Numbered from the stretch's first letter, positions 7,999 to 17,985 are shown. The stretch: DNA of 64,000 bases from Teredinibacter sp. KSP-S5-2 (GCF_032773895.1 NZ_CP120416.1:742001-806000); one strand, 5' to 3'. Translations and numbers: made by a program. Notes: generated by a model from the letters alone, not told the origin.

Positions 7999-8935
7999 TT
8001 TTTTCCCTAAGTTACTGGTAAATTAACATGACTTTTCATGTGTTGTATAAGAAGAGCTTGTATACAAGGAAGGCTGTAGAACAGTTCGTAGATGGATTGA
8101 ATTGTCTGAATGCCAATTTTTAACTCTTAGTTTGATGTGAAATAAAACCCGTTTTCTCATATAAGAGATTTTTAAGGGTTTTTCGTTCTAATTTGGCGCT
8201 GTATTCTGGAATACAACGTGATGTATAAGCTTTCGCACCAGATTAGCTAAACTAAAAATCTATCATGCCCGCGGTGAATATCTACCCTGAAAAGTGGTAG
8301 GTTTATCATCGTTTTTTGATATGAATTTAGACGCCATCCTTATTCAGGGCCGCTAATATTAGCAAACCGGTCGTCCGTAAATGGAATCACATGCTTGGGT
8401 TAAAAATCGACTTTCGGTGGTGATGTTCTAATTCGCTGAGTAGAAACCTATCATATTGAATGACCCGCTTCTTATTGTTGGGTTCTATTCTCAATATTTC
8501 TTTTGCATGAGTTTCTTATGTGCGGATTGCATGCGATTTCTGTTTATTTTTTCACAACTAGATCAACCATTCGTTTGCCCTTGCGAGTGATGCCTGAGGC
8601 CTGAAATTCATAGCAATGTGGTCAGGCTTTTGTCCACTCCAGGGGAGAATCACGTATTGGGCTTTAATGGGGTGTTATGGGGCCATTATCCAATTGATCT
8701 GGGGAACAGGGAGGGCGGAGTGAGATGATACTGGCGTAACTCTCATGTTTTGATATGTTCAGCATTATAAAACCTGGGTCTAGGTTAAAATTAAGCGATC
8801 TAGTGAGAGTTCGCCGGAGTGCCTATATTCTATTCAGAAGTAGTGCCTGTTCGGGGGGCTGGAGGCCAAATACCCGTGTCTTATTCGGGGAGAAATAATC
8901 CGTACGAAATTAGTGGGTTATAAAAGAATTTGCGG

Positions 8936-8949
8936 TTGATATTTATCAA
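8936..8949 (+). promoter_or_regulatory. FNR/ANR-type binding site upstream of ackA-pta
   Basis: TTGATATTTATCAA is an exact match to the FNR/ANR consensus TTGAT-N4-ATCAA. Its centre (8942.5) is about 41 bases before the start point expected from the -10 box at 8971-8976. This is the class II activator position, so oxygen-limited activation of acetate kinase and phosphotransacetylase is likely. Confidence 0.85.
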
Positions 8950-8970
8950 CGCGCACTTTGGCTATCGACC

Positions 8971-8976
8971 TATGAT
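8971..8976 (+). promoter_or_regulatory. -10 box of the ackA promoter
   Basis: TATGAT, one mismatch from TATAAT, is correctly spaced from the FNR site. Transcription would start near 8983, leaving a leader of about 35 bases before ackA. Confidence 0.7.
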
Positions 8977-9018
8977 AATCATTAATCCAACCTCTCTTTT
9001 TCACAAACTGGTGCAGTA

Positions 9019-10197
9019 ATGAGTTCCTTTTTAACTTTGGTCATTAACTCAGGCAGTTCTTCTGTCAAATTCAGTGTATTTCTTTCACCTGAGCAGACAT
9101 GTGTTGCCTCTGGAGCAGCAGATGGATTGGGCAACGAGCATGCAAAGATCAAGTTGGTATCCAACGGTGAAAAACAGGTTGTTCCTCTGCCAGGTGCAGA
9201 TCATCAGCAGGCGTTGGAAAAGTGTTTTGAGATGTTTGCTGAAAAGGGCATTGATCTGGACAGTATAAAAACGGTTGGTCATCGTGTGGTGCATGGCGGT
9301 GAAGCCTTTAACTCTTCTGTGGTGATAAATGATGACGTTATTGAGAAGATTAAAGCGTGCTCCAGTCTGGCTCCCTTACATAACCCTGCGAACCTGCTGG
9401 GCATCGAAGTAACTCAAAAACTGATCCCTGGAGCAACCCAAATAGCCGTATTTGATACTGCTTTTCACCAATCCTTGGATCAGATTCATTATTTATATCC
9501 AGTACCCTGGTCATGGTATGAAGACTATGGTGTACGTAAGTATGGCTTTCATGGCACCAGCCATGAATATGTCTCCCAGCAAGCTGTTCAGCAACTGAAT
9601 CTTGATCCCAAATCACACGGTGTTCTTGTGGCGCATATTGGTGGCGGGGTAAGTGCAACAGCGGTGGAAAATGGCAAAAGTGTTGATACCACCATGGGAC
9701 TCACACCGCTCGAAGGTTTAATGATGGGCACACGCAGTGGTGATGTAGACCCCTCGTTACACAAATATATGGCGGATACCGCAGGTATGAGCTTGAATGA
9801 AGTGGATCATCAGCTGAATAAAGCGAGTGGTTTACTGGGGATTAGTGGTGTCAGCGATGATATGCGTCCCATTGAGGCAAATGCTCTTGAGGGAGATCCC
9901 CGCTGTTTGTTAGCGGTGGATATGTTTAGTTTGAAACTGGCCAAATATCTGGCGGCGCTATCGGTTTCTCTTTCTCGTATCGACGCGTTGGTTTTTACCG
10001 GAGGCATTGGTGAGAACTCGGCGTTTGTCAGGCAAAAAATTGTGAAGTATCTGGTGCATTTAGGCTTTCAGATAGATGAAAAGTTAAATGAACAAAACGC
10101 AGCGGTGATCAGTGAAATTTCATCGCGCAAAATTGCTGTGATTGCAACCAATGAAGAGTTGCAGATTGCGAATCATTGTCTAGCGTTATCAAAATAG
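9019..10197 (+). CDS. ackA: Acetate kinase
   Basis: A 392-residue acetate kinase that interconverts acetyl phosphate plus ADP with acetate plus ATP. Family signatures are visible: VINSGSSSVKF at the N-terminus, the GFHGTSHEY region, the adenosine-binding TPLEGLMMGTRSGDVDP and FTGGIGENS near the C-terminus. The length is usual. It forms an operon with pta, whose start lies just after the ackA stop. The FNR-type site upstream suggests induction when oxygen is low, when substrate-level ATP from acetyl-CoA matters. Confidence 0.97.
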   Translation: MSSFLTLVINSGSSSVKFSVFLSPEQTCVASGAADGLGNEHAKIKLVSNGEKQVVPLPGADHQQALEKCFEMFAEKGIDLDSIKTVGHRVVHGGEAFNSSVVINDDVIEKIKACSSLAPLHNPANLLGIEVTQKLIPGATQIAVFDTAFHQSLDQIHYLYPVPWSWYEDYGVRKYGFHGTSHEYVSQQAVQQLNLDPKSHGVLVAHIGGGVSATAVENGKSVDTTMGLTPLEGLMMGTRSGDVDPSLHKYMADTAGMSLNEVDHQLNKASGLLGISGVSDDMRPIEANALEGDPRCLLAVDMFSLKLAKYLAALSVSLSRIDALVFTGGIGENSAFVRQKIVKYLVHLGFQIDEKLNEQNAAVISEISSRKIAVIATNEELQIANHCLALSK

Positions 10198-10214
10198 GTC
10201 AGGCGAATAGAGTT

Positions 10215-12350
10215 ATGCAAACATCTTTTTTCTTAGCCCCGACTGGAGTAAATACCGGGTTAACATCTATCTGCTTGGGGTTCGTTCGAGCATTGGACCG
10301 CATGGGTGTTCGGGTAGCGTTTTGCAAACCGATCTCTCAAAGCTACGGTTCTGATTCCGAACCTGATCGCTCAACCCACTTAATCAAAGCCACGGTTGGA
10401 TTACAGCCTGCGCCGCCTTTACCTCTCAGCTATGCGCAGCAGCTTATGTCTCGTGGTTTGGAAGGGCGTTTGATGGAAGAGGTGATTCATATCTTCCAGA
10501 AAAGCGCGCTCGATGCCGATGTGATCGTAATTGAAGGCTTGGTGCCGATTGGCGACGAGAGCTATATTGCCAAAATAAACCGGGAAATGGCTCGTGCACT
10601 AAACAGCAATATTATTCTGGTGACGGCGCGCAATGCTCAGCGGTCTTACGCGTTAAATGATCAAATCGAAATGACTGCCAGTTTATTTGGTGGTGTGGAC
10701 TCGCCTCAGGTGTTGGGCTGTATTCATAATAAAATTGGTGCTCCTAAAGTTCGTCAACAACATGTGACAACCGATGAAGAACCTGATGAGGCTGAAATTG
10801 TAGAACCGGATCGCGCGCGAATTCGTGAGCGGTTAAAAGTTTTTCATAATCCGAATTTTAAAGTTCTTGGCGCTATTCCCTGGAACCCGAACTTAATTGC
10901 ACCGAGAACCAAAGACGTTGCCGATTATTTACAGGCAACGGTTATTAACGAAGGCCATATGGCTGAGCGACGGGTACAACTGATTACACTATGTGCGCGT
11001 ACTGTGCCGAATATGTTACATACCCTGAAGCCGGGGACACTGCTGGTGACACCGGGCGACCGTACCGACATTATGCTTGCTGCGGCGTTGGCTGCAATTA
11101 AAGGCGTGCCTTTGGCGGGGATTGTGTTTACTGGAGACATGTTACCGCCGGACAATGTACTTGAGCATTGTGATGCGGCAATGAAAACCGGTCTGCCGAT
11201 TATTCTTTGCCACGAAAACACCTGGCGAACGGCTCAGTTACTCAACATGATGAATACGGAAGTTCCAGCCGATGATGTCGAGCGGATGGACTTGGTGATG
11301 GATTCCATTGCCACCCATCTAGATGCAAATTTCTTGATGGATTGTGTCAGCAAGCAAACGGAGAAGCGTCTTTCTCCCGCGGCTTTCCGCCACCAACTTG
11401 TGCAGTTGGCCAACAAGGCGGCCAAACGTATTGTGTTACCGGAAGGGCATGAACCTAGAACCATTGAAGCCGCAATACGCTGCCATGAAAAAGGGATCGC
11501 GCGGTGTGTGCTTGTCGGTAAGTTAGAGCGTGTAACCGAAGTGGCGGTCAATCACGGCCTTTCTTTGCCAAGCAATATTGAGGTTATTGACCCGGATGAA
11601 GTTCGCCACCGCTATATTCCGCATTTGGTGGAGTTACGTAAGCATAAAGGCATGACTGAACCCATGGCGGAAAACCAACTCGGTGACAATGTCGCTTTGG
11701 GCACCTTGATGCTTGCATTAAATGAAGTAGACGGGTTAGTGAGTGGGGCGGTTCATACTACAGCCAATACCATTCGCCCTGCGTTACAACTTATCAAAAC
11801 CAAACCCGGTGTGAGCCTGGTGAGTTCGGTATTCTTTATGTGTTTACCGGATCAGGTTTTGGTTTATGGTGACTGTGCGGTGAACCCTGACCCCAATGCT
11901 GAAGAACTTGCTGATATTGCAATTCAATCCGGTTTGTCGGCCAAATCCTTGGGTATTGAGCCGCGTATCGCCATGATTTCTTATTCAACCGGGACATCGG
12001 GTACCGGATCGGATGTGGATAAGGTAAGAAAGGCGACAGAAATTGCCAAAGAAAAATGCCCGGACTTAATCATTGATGGGCCTTTGCAATATGACGCGGC
12101 ATCTGATGCGAATGTTGCGCGTTCCAAAGCACCGGATAGCCCTGTTGCAGGCAAGGCAACAGTATTTATTTTCCCTGACTTAAACACGGGTAACACGACA
12201 TACAAAGCCGTTCAGCGTTCGGCAAAAGTTGTGTCTATTGGTCCAATGTTGCAGGGCATGGCAAAACCAGTGAACGACCTTTCTCGCGGTGCCACTGTGG
12301 AAGATATTGTTTATACCATTGCTCTTACTGCCATTCAGGCTGATCAATAA
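10215..12350 (+). CDS. pta: Phosphate acetyltransferase, long form
   Basis: A 711-residue Pta converting acetyl-CoA and phosphate to acetyl phosphate. I start at ATG 10215 (MQTSFFLAPTGVNTGLTS), which aligns with the start of known long Pta proteins; an in-frame start at 10176 would overlap ackA by 22 bases. The N-terminal third is the BioD-like P-loop-type domain, the middle contains a DRTGG-type regulatory domain (TPGDRTDIM), and the C-terminal half is the catalytic PTA/PTB domain with VLPEGHEPR, SGAVHTTANTIRPA and SYSTGTSGTGSD. Gene order ackA-pta is the usual one. Confidence 0.97.
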   Translation: MQTSFFLAPTGVNTGLTSICLGFVRALDRMGVRVAFCKPISQSYGSDSEPDRSTHLIKATVGLQPAPPLPLSYAQQLMSRGLEGRLMEEVIHIFQKSALDADVIVIEGLVPIGDESYIAKINREMARALNSNIILVTARNAQRSYALNDQIEMTASLFGGVDSPQVLGCIHNKIGAPKVRQQHVTTDEEPDEAEIVEPDRARIRERLKVFHNPNFKVLGAIPWNPNLIAPRTKDVADYLQATVINEGHMAERRVQLITLCARTVPNMLHTLKPGTLLVTPGDRTDIMLAAALAAIKGVPLAGIVFTGDMLPPDNVLEHCDAAMKTGLPIILCHENTWRTAQLLNMMNTEVPADDVERMDLVMDSIATHLDANFLMDCVSKQTEKRLSPAAFRHQLVQLANKAAKRIVLPEGHEPRTIEAAIRCHEKGIARCVLVGKLERVTEVAVNHGLSLPSNIEVIDPDEVRHRYIPHLVELRKHKGMTEPMAENQLGDNVALGTLMLALNEVDGLVSGAVHTTANTIRPALQLIKTKPGVSLVSSVFFMCLPDQVLVYGDCAVNPDPNAEELADIAIQSGLSAKSLGIEPRIAMISYSTGTSGTGSDVDKVRKATEIAKEKCPDLIIDGPLQYDAASDANVARSKAPDSPVAGKATVFIFPDLNTGNTTYKAVQRSAKVVSIGPMLQGMAKPVNDLSRGATVEDIVYTIALTAIQADQ

Positions 12351-12359
12351 GGTGTTTTC

Positions 12360-12393
12360 CCCCTTGCTTTGTGGTGTGGCACAAAGTGAGGGG
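12360..12393 (+). terminator. Hairpin after pta
   Basis: CCCCTTGCTTTGTG pairs imperfectly with CACAAAGTGAGGGG around a 6-base loop, 10 bases after the pta stop. There is no T-run, so Rho-independent function is uncertain. Confidence 0.45.
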
Positions 12394-12819
12394 CATCTCT
12401 CACGACAAAAGCCTCCCGGTTTTTTAGAGATTCAAAATACGATTTTATTCCATTCGATCTTTATTCTTGGCAACGTTGAAAAATGCGAACCGGCAAACAT
12501 CGTAATCTAAGCCTTTAAGCATCGGAGCGTTAGCCAAATAGTATGTCGCATTTTGGCTAACCCATTTAATGTCATTGCATTTCATTTCATATCTGTCCCC
12601 TGATACTCGGATTTTTTCTGCCTTTGCTCTTACTCAACATGTATGCTCAAAAAGCCAAACTTGCTTTGTTTGGCGGGACGTAGGTGTGTCAGGCGTCTTA
12701 ATTCAATGAGTGTGTACAATTCCTGGCATATGGGTAACTAACTTAAGACACTCGATAACTGAGTTCAGTTGTGCGACCTAGTACATTAGCCTCAAGGGCA
12801 TTTTTTTGGGGATAATAAT
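12394..12819. other. Intergenic region with inverted repeats
   Basis: No gene is seen. An inverted repeat pairs GTTAGCCAAA (12529-12538) with TTTGGCTAAC (12552-12561). A smaller one pairs GCCAAAC (12654-12660) with GTTTGGC (12668-12674); both share the GCCAAA core. Their role is unknown. Confidence 0.5.
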
Positions 12820-13959
12820 GTGAACAGTCGTATTCTGGGGTTGGATGTATCCAGAGCGTTTGCTGTGTTTGGCATGGTGCTGGTTAATTACCAACTGGTT
12901 ATGGGTGCCGATGAAGGTAGTGCTTGGTTACTGAAATTGGTACACAGTATTGAAGGCAGAGCGGTAGCGCTTTTTATCGTACTTGCTGGTGTTGGTGTGT
13001 CTTTAAAAATTCAGGCACTTACTCTTCATCACGATCATAATTTAGTACGCAATTATCAGCGACAGCTAATAAAACGCGCTATGTTGTTATTTGTATTCGG
13101 TGTTGTGTTTTCCTTTGTCTGGCCTGCGGATATTTTACGCTTTTATGGAATGTATTTTTTCATCGCCAGTGTCATTGCCGTTTATTCCAGTCGAGCGTTA
13201 ATTAGTCTTGGAGTACTTTCTATTTTGGCATTTGTTTTGGGAGTGATGTTGTTTGACTATGAAGCAGGCTGGGATTTTTCAACATTAACCTATCAAGACT
13301 TCTGGACCTTACATGGCGCAACACGATATTTGCTGTTTAACGGTTTTCATCCTGTATTCCCCTGGGTTGCTTTCTTTATTGCGGGAATGTGGTTGGCCAG
13401 ACAAAATTTATTGAACAGCTATTCAAGAATACGCTTGATGATTAAATCGCTTTTCTTTTGGCTGGCAATTGAAAGCTTGTCCCGTCTACTTGTTGGATGG
13501 GTAACGAAATCAGGCCTTGATCCTACTGGTGAGTGGATATCACTATGTTTGACGAAACCGATGCCGCCATCTCCCTTATATGTATTTGCTGCCACAGCGT
13601 TTGCGATTTTCTTTATCTGTGCAATTATTTCATTGATTAAATCTATTGAACATTGGGTGGGGGTGAAACTACTTGCAAAAACCGGGCAGCTATCACTGTC
13701 TCTTTACATATTGCATGTCATGATTGGTATGGCCGTTATTGAAGGGTTGGGCCTGATGGATGGCCAGTCCATTGAAGTTGCAGTAAGCGCAGCACTTATT
13801 TATTGCGTTTTTGCCGTCATTTTTTCTTGCTGTTGGTTAACGTTTTTTCGTGGTGGCCCTTTCGAAACATTATTTAATCGCTTGATACGTTGGGAACTGC
13901 CGTTTAATAAAAAATATTCCGTTGCGAAATCACAGAAAACTGCCACGATTCAGCGTTAA
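12820..13959 (+). CDS. DUF418-family multi-pass membrane protein
   Basis: A 379-residue inner-membrane protein starting at GTG 12820 after GGGGAT. The opening ILGLDVSRAFAVFGMVLVNY and the closing region (TGQLSLSLYILHV, then WLTFFRGGPFETLFNRL) are typical of DUF418 proteins, a branch related to membrane acyltransferases. Around nine hydrophobic segments are visible. DUF418 members are poorly characterised and no substrate can be named. It lies 51 bases upstream of the LolA-like gene on the same strand and could belong to the same transcript. Confidence 0.82.
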   Translation: MNSRILGLDVSRAFAVFGMVLVNYQLVMGADEGSAWLLKLVHSIEGRAVALFIVLAGVGVSLKIQALTLHHDHNLVRNYQRQLIKRAMLLFVFGVVFSFVWPADILRFYGMYFFIASVIAVYSSRALISLGVLSILAFVLGVMLFDYEAGWDFSTLTYQDFWTLHGATRYLLFNGFHPVFPWVAFFIAGMWLARQNLLNSYSRIRLMIKSLFFWLAIESLSRLLVGWVTKSGLDPTGEWISLCLTKPMPPSPLYVFAATAFAIFFICAIISLIKSIEHWVGVKLLAKTGQLSLSLYILHVMIGMAVIEGLGLMDGQSIEVAVSAALIYCVFAVIFSCCWLTFFRGGPFETLFNRLIRWELPFNKKYSVAKSQKTATIQR

Positions 13960-14010
13960 CATGTTGTGTATGTTAGTCAATTTCTATATGTAGACTGAGG
14001 AAATAGTTAT

Positions 14011-14790
14011 ATGAAACCCATTACATTCAAAAACTGGTTTTGTATTTTATTTTCGCTGCTTTGTCTTCTTGTTCTAAGTGCCAGTAGTCTGGCGAGCAAC
14101 CTGGAAGCACCTCGGGAAATTATCCGCAAAGCGATGAATCATTGGCGAGGAATCTCCTCATATTCTGAAGTCACTATGGTGATCCATCGACCGGATTGGG
14201 AGCGCAAAATGTCGATGCGCGCCTGGACTCAAGGGGATAAGCATTCGCTGGTGCGTGTGGTTGAACCACGTAAGGATGCTGGTAACGGTACCCTGCTAAA
14301 AGGGACGAATATGTGGACCTATTCACCGAAGATAAATCAAATTATTAAAGTTCCTTCTTCGATGATGGCACAAAGCTGGATGGGCAGTGACTTTTCTAAT
14401 AAAGATATCAGTAAAACCACAGATATTATTGATCAATACGAACACACCTTGCTGCGAACCGAACAGCAGGATCAACACACTGTTTATGTCATTGAATCCG
14501 TACCCCATGAAGATGCGGCAATAGTTTGGGGAAAGGAAATTCTATTTGTTCGGGACGATAACGTGCTACTTGAGCAGCAATTTTGGGATCAAGATAATCA
14601 GTTAGTAAAAACCATGAAAGCGCTCAAATTGGAAGAGATGGGTGGGCGTGTTGTCGCCTCGGTGTTGCGTATGAGTCAGGTGGAAGATAAGGGTGAATGG
14701 ACAGAGATGCAAACCCACAAAGTGGAGTTTGATCAGTTGCTTGGCAAAGGTGTGTTTACCCTATCTAATTTGAGGAATCCCCGTCAGTGA
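14011..14790 (+). CDS. LolA-like outer-membrane lipoprotein-sorting protein (COG2834 type)
   Basis: A 259-residue exported protein. The signal peptide spans the hydrophobic residues 10-28 and ends near SLASN. The mature part has the COG2834 pattern (Y.S..TM.I..PDW.RKM..R.W, GTLLKGTNMWTYSP, MAQSWMGSDFSN), a LolA/LolB-like half-barrel. Such genes commonly sit beside FtsX-type ABC permeases, as here. It probably carries a hydrophobic ligand, perhaps a lipid or lipoprotein, across the periplasm. Its stop overlaps the GTG start of the first permease (GTGA), implying translational coupling. Confidence 0.87.
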   Translation: MKPITFKNWFCILFSLLCLLVLSASSLASNLEAPREIIRKAMNHWRGISSYSEVTMVIHRPDWERKMSMRAWTQGDKHSLVRVVEPRKDAGNGTLLKGTNMWTYSPKINQIIKVPSSMMAQSWMGSDFSNKDISKTTDIIDQYEHTLLRTEQQDQHTVYVIESVPHEDAAIVWGKEILFVRDDNVLLEQQFWDQDNQLVKTMKALKLEEMGGRVVASVLRMSQVEDKGEWTEMQTHKVEFDQLLGKGVFTLSNLRNPRQ

Positions 14791-16028
14791 ATATTACGTT
14801 ACGTTTAGCTTGGCGAAATCTTTGGCGAAACCGTCGCCGAACCTGGCTAACTGTCGGGGCAATGATTTTTTCCAATGTTCTACTGATCTTTATGATTTCG
14901 CTGCAACTGGGCAGTTATCAATTGATGATTGATAATACCTTGCGTACTTTTTCCGGACATTTGCAAATACAACACCCCGATTTTTTAGATGATCCAAAAT
15001 TACGTTTCATTATTCCTGATATTGAGCAACTAGCTGAACAAGTCCGGGAAGCATTGCATTCAGATCAGGTGGCTGCACGTAGTATGGCATTTGTCCTGGC
15101 GTCCAGTGAACAGCGTTCCTACGGTATTCAAGTTACCGGTGTGCAACCGGAGTTCGAACCAAGAGTGTCTTCCATTCCGGGTTTGGTGGTTCAGGGGCGT
15201 TATCTGAATGGAGGCACTAATGAAATCGTTGTCGGCGATGTGTTGGCGAAAAATCTCAAAGTAAGCATTGGCGAATCCATCACGGTATTGGGTAGTGGTG
15301 TTGATGGTTCGTTTGCCGCTGGTGTGTTGACTGTTGTCGGTATTTTTGATTCTGGCATGATCGACATTGACCGATCAATGGCCCAGATATCGCTGAAAGA
15401 TTTTCAAGCGATGTTTTCCATGAACACTGATGGAAACACCATTACCATATTGGCCAATGGCCTGGATGAGGTGCAAAGCCTCAATGTGAAACTGGAGCAA
15501 CTAATTTCACAACAGGAGAATACTTTTTCCACCGTTCCAAAAGTGCGAGATTGGCAGGCCTTGGTGCCGGGGTTGAAGCAAGCCATTCAGGCCGATTTTG
15601 CCAGTGCCTGGTTTATGTATGCTGTGCTTATTATCCTGGTTTCTTTTAGTGTACTGAATACGCAGTTAATGTCGGTGTTAGAGCGTACTCGGGAGTTCGG
15701 CACCATGATGGCACTTGGTGTAAGGCCTGCAAGATTATGTCGGTTGGTGTTTACGGAAACTTTTTTGATGTCAGTGTTGGGGTTATCTATTGGTGTCGGG
15801 TTAGGTTTTTTGCTGACATTGTATTTAAATCACGTTGGCTTTATGTACCCGGGCGTTGAAGAAATGGCCGAGCGATTTAACTTCCCCAGTAAAATATTCC
15901 CATCTGTTTCGCTTTTAGCCATTGGCATGGGGCCGAGTGCGGTATTTGTTGGTAGTCTTCTCGCAGCCTTGTACCCTGGTTTACGGCTGTTTTTTCTACA
16001 ACCGATAGAAGCCATGAGGGCCAATTAA
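14787..16028 (+). CDS. ABC transporter permease, FtsX/LolC-E type (first of two)
   Basis: A 413-residue permease with one N-terminal transmembrane helix (residues about 22-42), a large periplasmic MacB-like domain (about 45-260) and three C-terminal helices of the FtsX domain, including the coupling-region motif ERTREFGTMMALGVRP. It begins with GTG overlapping the LolA-like stop, and its TAA overlaps the ATG of the second permease. With the second permease and the ATPase it should form a LolCDE/MacB-like mechanotransmission exporter that extracts substrate from the inner membrane. Confidence 0.9.
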   Translation: MNITLRLAWRNLWRNRRRTWLTVGAMIFSNVLLIFMISLQLGSYQLMIDNTLRTFSGHLQIQHPDFLDDPKLRFIIPDIEQLAEQVREALHSDQVAARSMAFVLASSEQRSYGIQVTGVQPEFEPRVSSIPGLVVQGRYLNGGTNEIVVGDVLAKNLKVSIGESITVLGSGVDGSFAAGVLTVVGIFDSGMIDIDRSMAQISLKDFQAMFSMNTDGNTITILANGLDEVQSLNVKLEQLISQQENTFSTVPKVRDWQALVPGLKQAIQADFASAWFMYAVLIILVSFSVLNTQLMSVLERTREFGTMMALGVRPARLCRLVFTETFLMSVLGLSIGVGLGFLLTLYLNHVGFMYPGVEEMAERFNFPSKIFPSVSLLAIGMGPSAVFVGSLLAALYPGLRLFFLQPIEAMRAN

Positions 16029-17275
16029 TGAAAATGGTTTCTCTTTCATTACTGAAGACAACATTTACCCTGGCGTGGCGGAATCTCTGGCGTAACTATA
16101 GGCGCACCATCATTATGTTGGCTGCGATCAGCCTGGGTGTTTGGGCCATGATTTTTATGACGGCATTAATGCGCGGCATGGTTGATGAAATGGTTCTGAA
16201 TGGAATTCGTTCTTTACCTGGACAAGTACAGATACATCACCCCGGTTATCGCGATGATCCCACCGTGGTACATCGTTTGCCTCCACCATCACAGTCTTTA
16301 TTAAATTCATTAAATGGAGAACATGTCAAAGCGTGGAGTACGCGCGTCCGTGTGCCTGCTGTGCTATCCAGTGAACGAGATACTCGAGGTGTGGTGGCGA
16401 TTGGTATCGAGCCCAATGTTGAATGGGAGCAAAAGTTTTTTAACGAGACATTGGTGCAAGGGCGTTTTTTACAAGGAAACGATGACCGCGGGTTGGTGAT
16501 TGGCAAAAAACTCGCGGAACAACTGGAAACCCGTTTGGGTAAACGGGTTGTACTCATGAGCCAGGACCCGGATAACAATGTAGTGGATAAAGGCTTTCGC
16601 ATTGTTGGAATTTATAGTGCAAGGTTACCGGCCACGGAAGAACGGTTGATTTACGCGGGTAAAACAACGCTGCAAACATTGTTGAATATTAATGATGATA
16701 TTTCTGAAATCGTTGTTGAAGGAAATAATGATTATCGTGATACCTTGATATTGCAGAAGGAGTTGGCGGAGGCGGCGGGAGAAGATGTTGAAACACTGGC
16801 ATGGCAACAACTCGATTCTTATTTGTCTAGTATGATCGACATGATGGACGGCTTTGTTTTGGTATGGATGGTGGTGGTCTTTTTAGCATTGTCTTTCGGG
16901 TTGGTGAACACTCTGGTGATGGCGATATTCGAACGAGTCAGAGAAATTGGATTAATGCTGGCTCTGGGGATGAAGCCCGGACATATTCTGCTACAAATTT
17001 TACTTGAGTCGCTGTTACTTCTCAGCCTGGGATTATTAATTGGCAATGTGACCGCATACCTTGCGATTAAACCATTGGAATCCGGTATTGATATTTCTAT
17101 TGTTGCCGACGGAATGGCAATGATGGGGGCGGGCAGTATGCTTTATCCCGCGTTGAAATTGAATGATGTGTTATTAGCGAACGGAGTGGTGATTATATTG
17201 GGGTTGTTAACCAGTTTATTACCTGCCTGGCGGGCTTCCCATCTCAACCCAATTCGCGCATTAACCAAAACGTGA
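16028..17275 (+). CDS. ABC transporter permease, FtsX/LolC-E type (second of two)
   Basis: A 415-residue paralogue of the preceding permease with the same layout: a first helix near residues 28-48, a periplasmic domain, then three helices with FERVREIGLMLALGMKP. The two permeases share the N-terminal LAWRNLWRN..R motif, which points to an old gene duplication and a heterodimer as in LolC/LolE. A second ATG four residues in is also possible. Only seven bases separate it from the ATPase gene. Confidence 0.9.
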   Translation: MKMVSLSLLKTTFTLAWRNLWRNYRRTIIMLAAISLGVWAMIFMTALMRGMVDEMVLNGIRSLPGQVQIHHPGYRDDPTVVHRLPPPSQSLLNSLNGEHVKAWSTRVRVPAVLSSERDTRGVVAIGIEPNVEWEQKFFNETLVQGRFLQGNDDRGLVIGKKLAEQLETRLGKRVVLMSQDPDNNVVDKGFRIVGIYSARLPATEERLIYAGKTTLQTLLNINDDISEIVVEGNNDYRDTLILQKELAEAAGEDVETLAWQQLDSYLSSMIDMMDGFVLVWMVVVFLALSFGLVNTLVMAIFERVREIGLMLALGMKPGHILLQILLESLLLLSLGLLIGNVTAYLAIKPLESGIDISIVADGMAMMGAGSMLYPALKLNDVLLANGVVIILGLLTSLLPAWRASHLNPIRALTKT

Positions 17276-17282
17276 GAACACC

Positions 17283-17984
17283 ATGACCGCAATTAGCTGC
17301 AAGCATTTATGTAAAACCTTTCGCCAGGGGGAAGAAACGATTACCGGCCTGGATCATGTCGATTTGATTATCGAGTCTGGAGATTTTGTTTGTCTGTCCG
17401 GGCCATCCGGTTCGGGTAAAACAACCTTGCTCAATGCGATGGGGGGGCTGGATAAACCTGACAGTGGAGAGATTACGGTTGGTTCTCAACGTGTTGATCT
17501 ACTGAATAAATCCCAGTTGGCGGAAATGCGTCTGCATCATATTGGTTTTGTCTTCCAGGCGTATAACCTTATTCCGGTACTCAGTGCGAGAGAAAATGTG
17601 GAGTTTGTTATGCAGGTTCAAGGCATCGGTGCTCAATCCCGGCGTGACAGAGCCTTGGCTATTTTGGAGGAGGTTGGATTAAAAGGAATGGAAGAGCGAC
17701 GACCTTCTCAGCTTTCCGGTGGTCAACAACAACGAGTGGCTGTTGCGCGGGCAATTGTCAGTGAGCCGACTTTGGTACTTGCCGATGAACCCACCGCGAA
17801 TCTGGATTCTAAAACCGCGGAACAGCTTATGTCTTTATTTGTGGAATTAAATAAAAACCGAGGGATTACCTTTGTAATTGCCACCCATGACACCCGCGTG
17901 ATGTCCTACTGTAAACGTATAATTAAAATGGTTGACGGTAAGATTGTCAGCAATCAAACACAAGATCAGTCTCACGTAAAATAA
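17283..17984 (+). CDS. ABC transporter ATP-binding protein, LolD/MacB type
   Basis: A 233-residue ATPase with Walker A GPSGSGKTTLL, Q-loop FVFQAYNLIPV, signature LSGGQQQRVAVARAI, Walker B LVLADEPTANLDS and the H-loop ATHD. The FQAYNLIP and LDS patterns are typical of the LolD/FtsE/MacB group that powers FtsX-type permeases. It is the only ATPase in the cluster and should serve both permeases. Confidence 0.94.
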   Translation: MTAISCKHLCKTFRQGEETITGLDHVDLIIESGDFVCLSGPSGSGKTTLLNAMGGLDKPDSGEITVGSQRVDLLNKSQLAEMRLHHIGFVFQAYNLIPVLSARENVEFVMQVQGIGAQSRRDRALAILEEVGLKGMEERRPSQLSGGQQQRVAVARAIVSEPTLVLADEPTANLDSKTAEQLMSLFVELNKNRGITFVIATHDTRVMSYCKRIIKMVDGKIVSNQTQDQSHVK

Positions 17985-17985
17985 C

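Larger units (their letters stand above)
7999..9018. other. Gene-free kilobase upstream of ackA
   Basis: No reading frame of useful length with a ribosome site lies here on either strand. On the minus strand, a short open segment ending at a stop near 8545 looks protein-like but is interrupted by stops, so it may be the tail of a decayed gene. The right end holds the FNR-type promoter of ackA. The rest shows only small palindromes such as CTTGTATACAAG near 8058. Confidence 0.6.
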
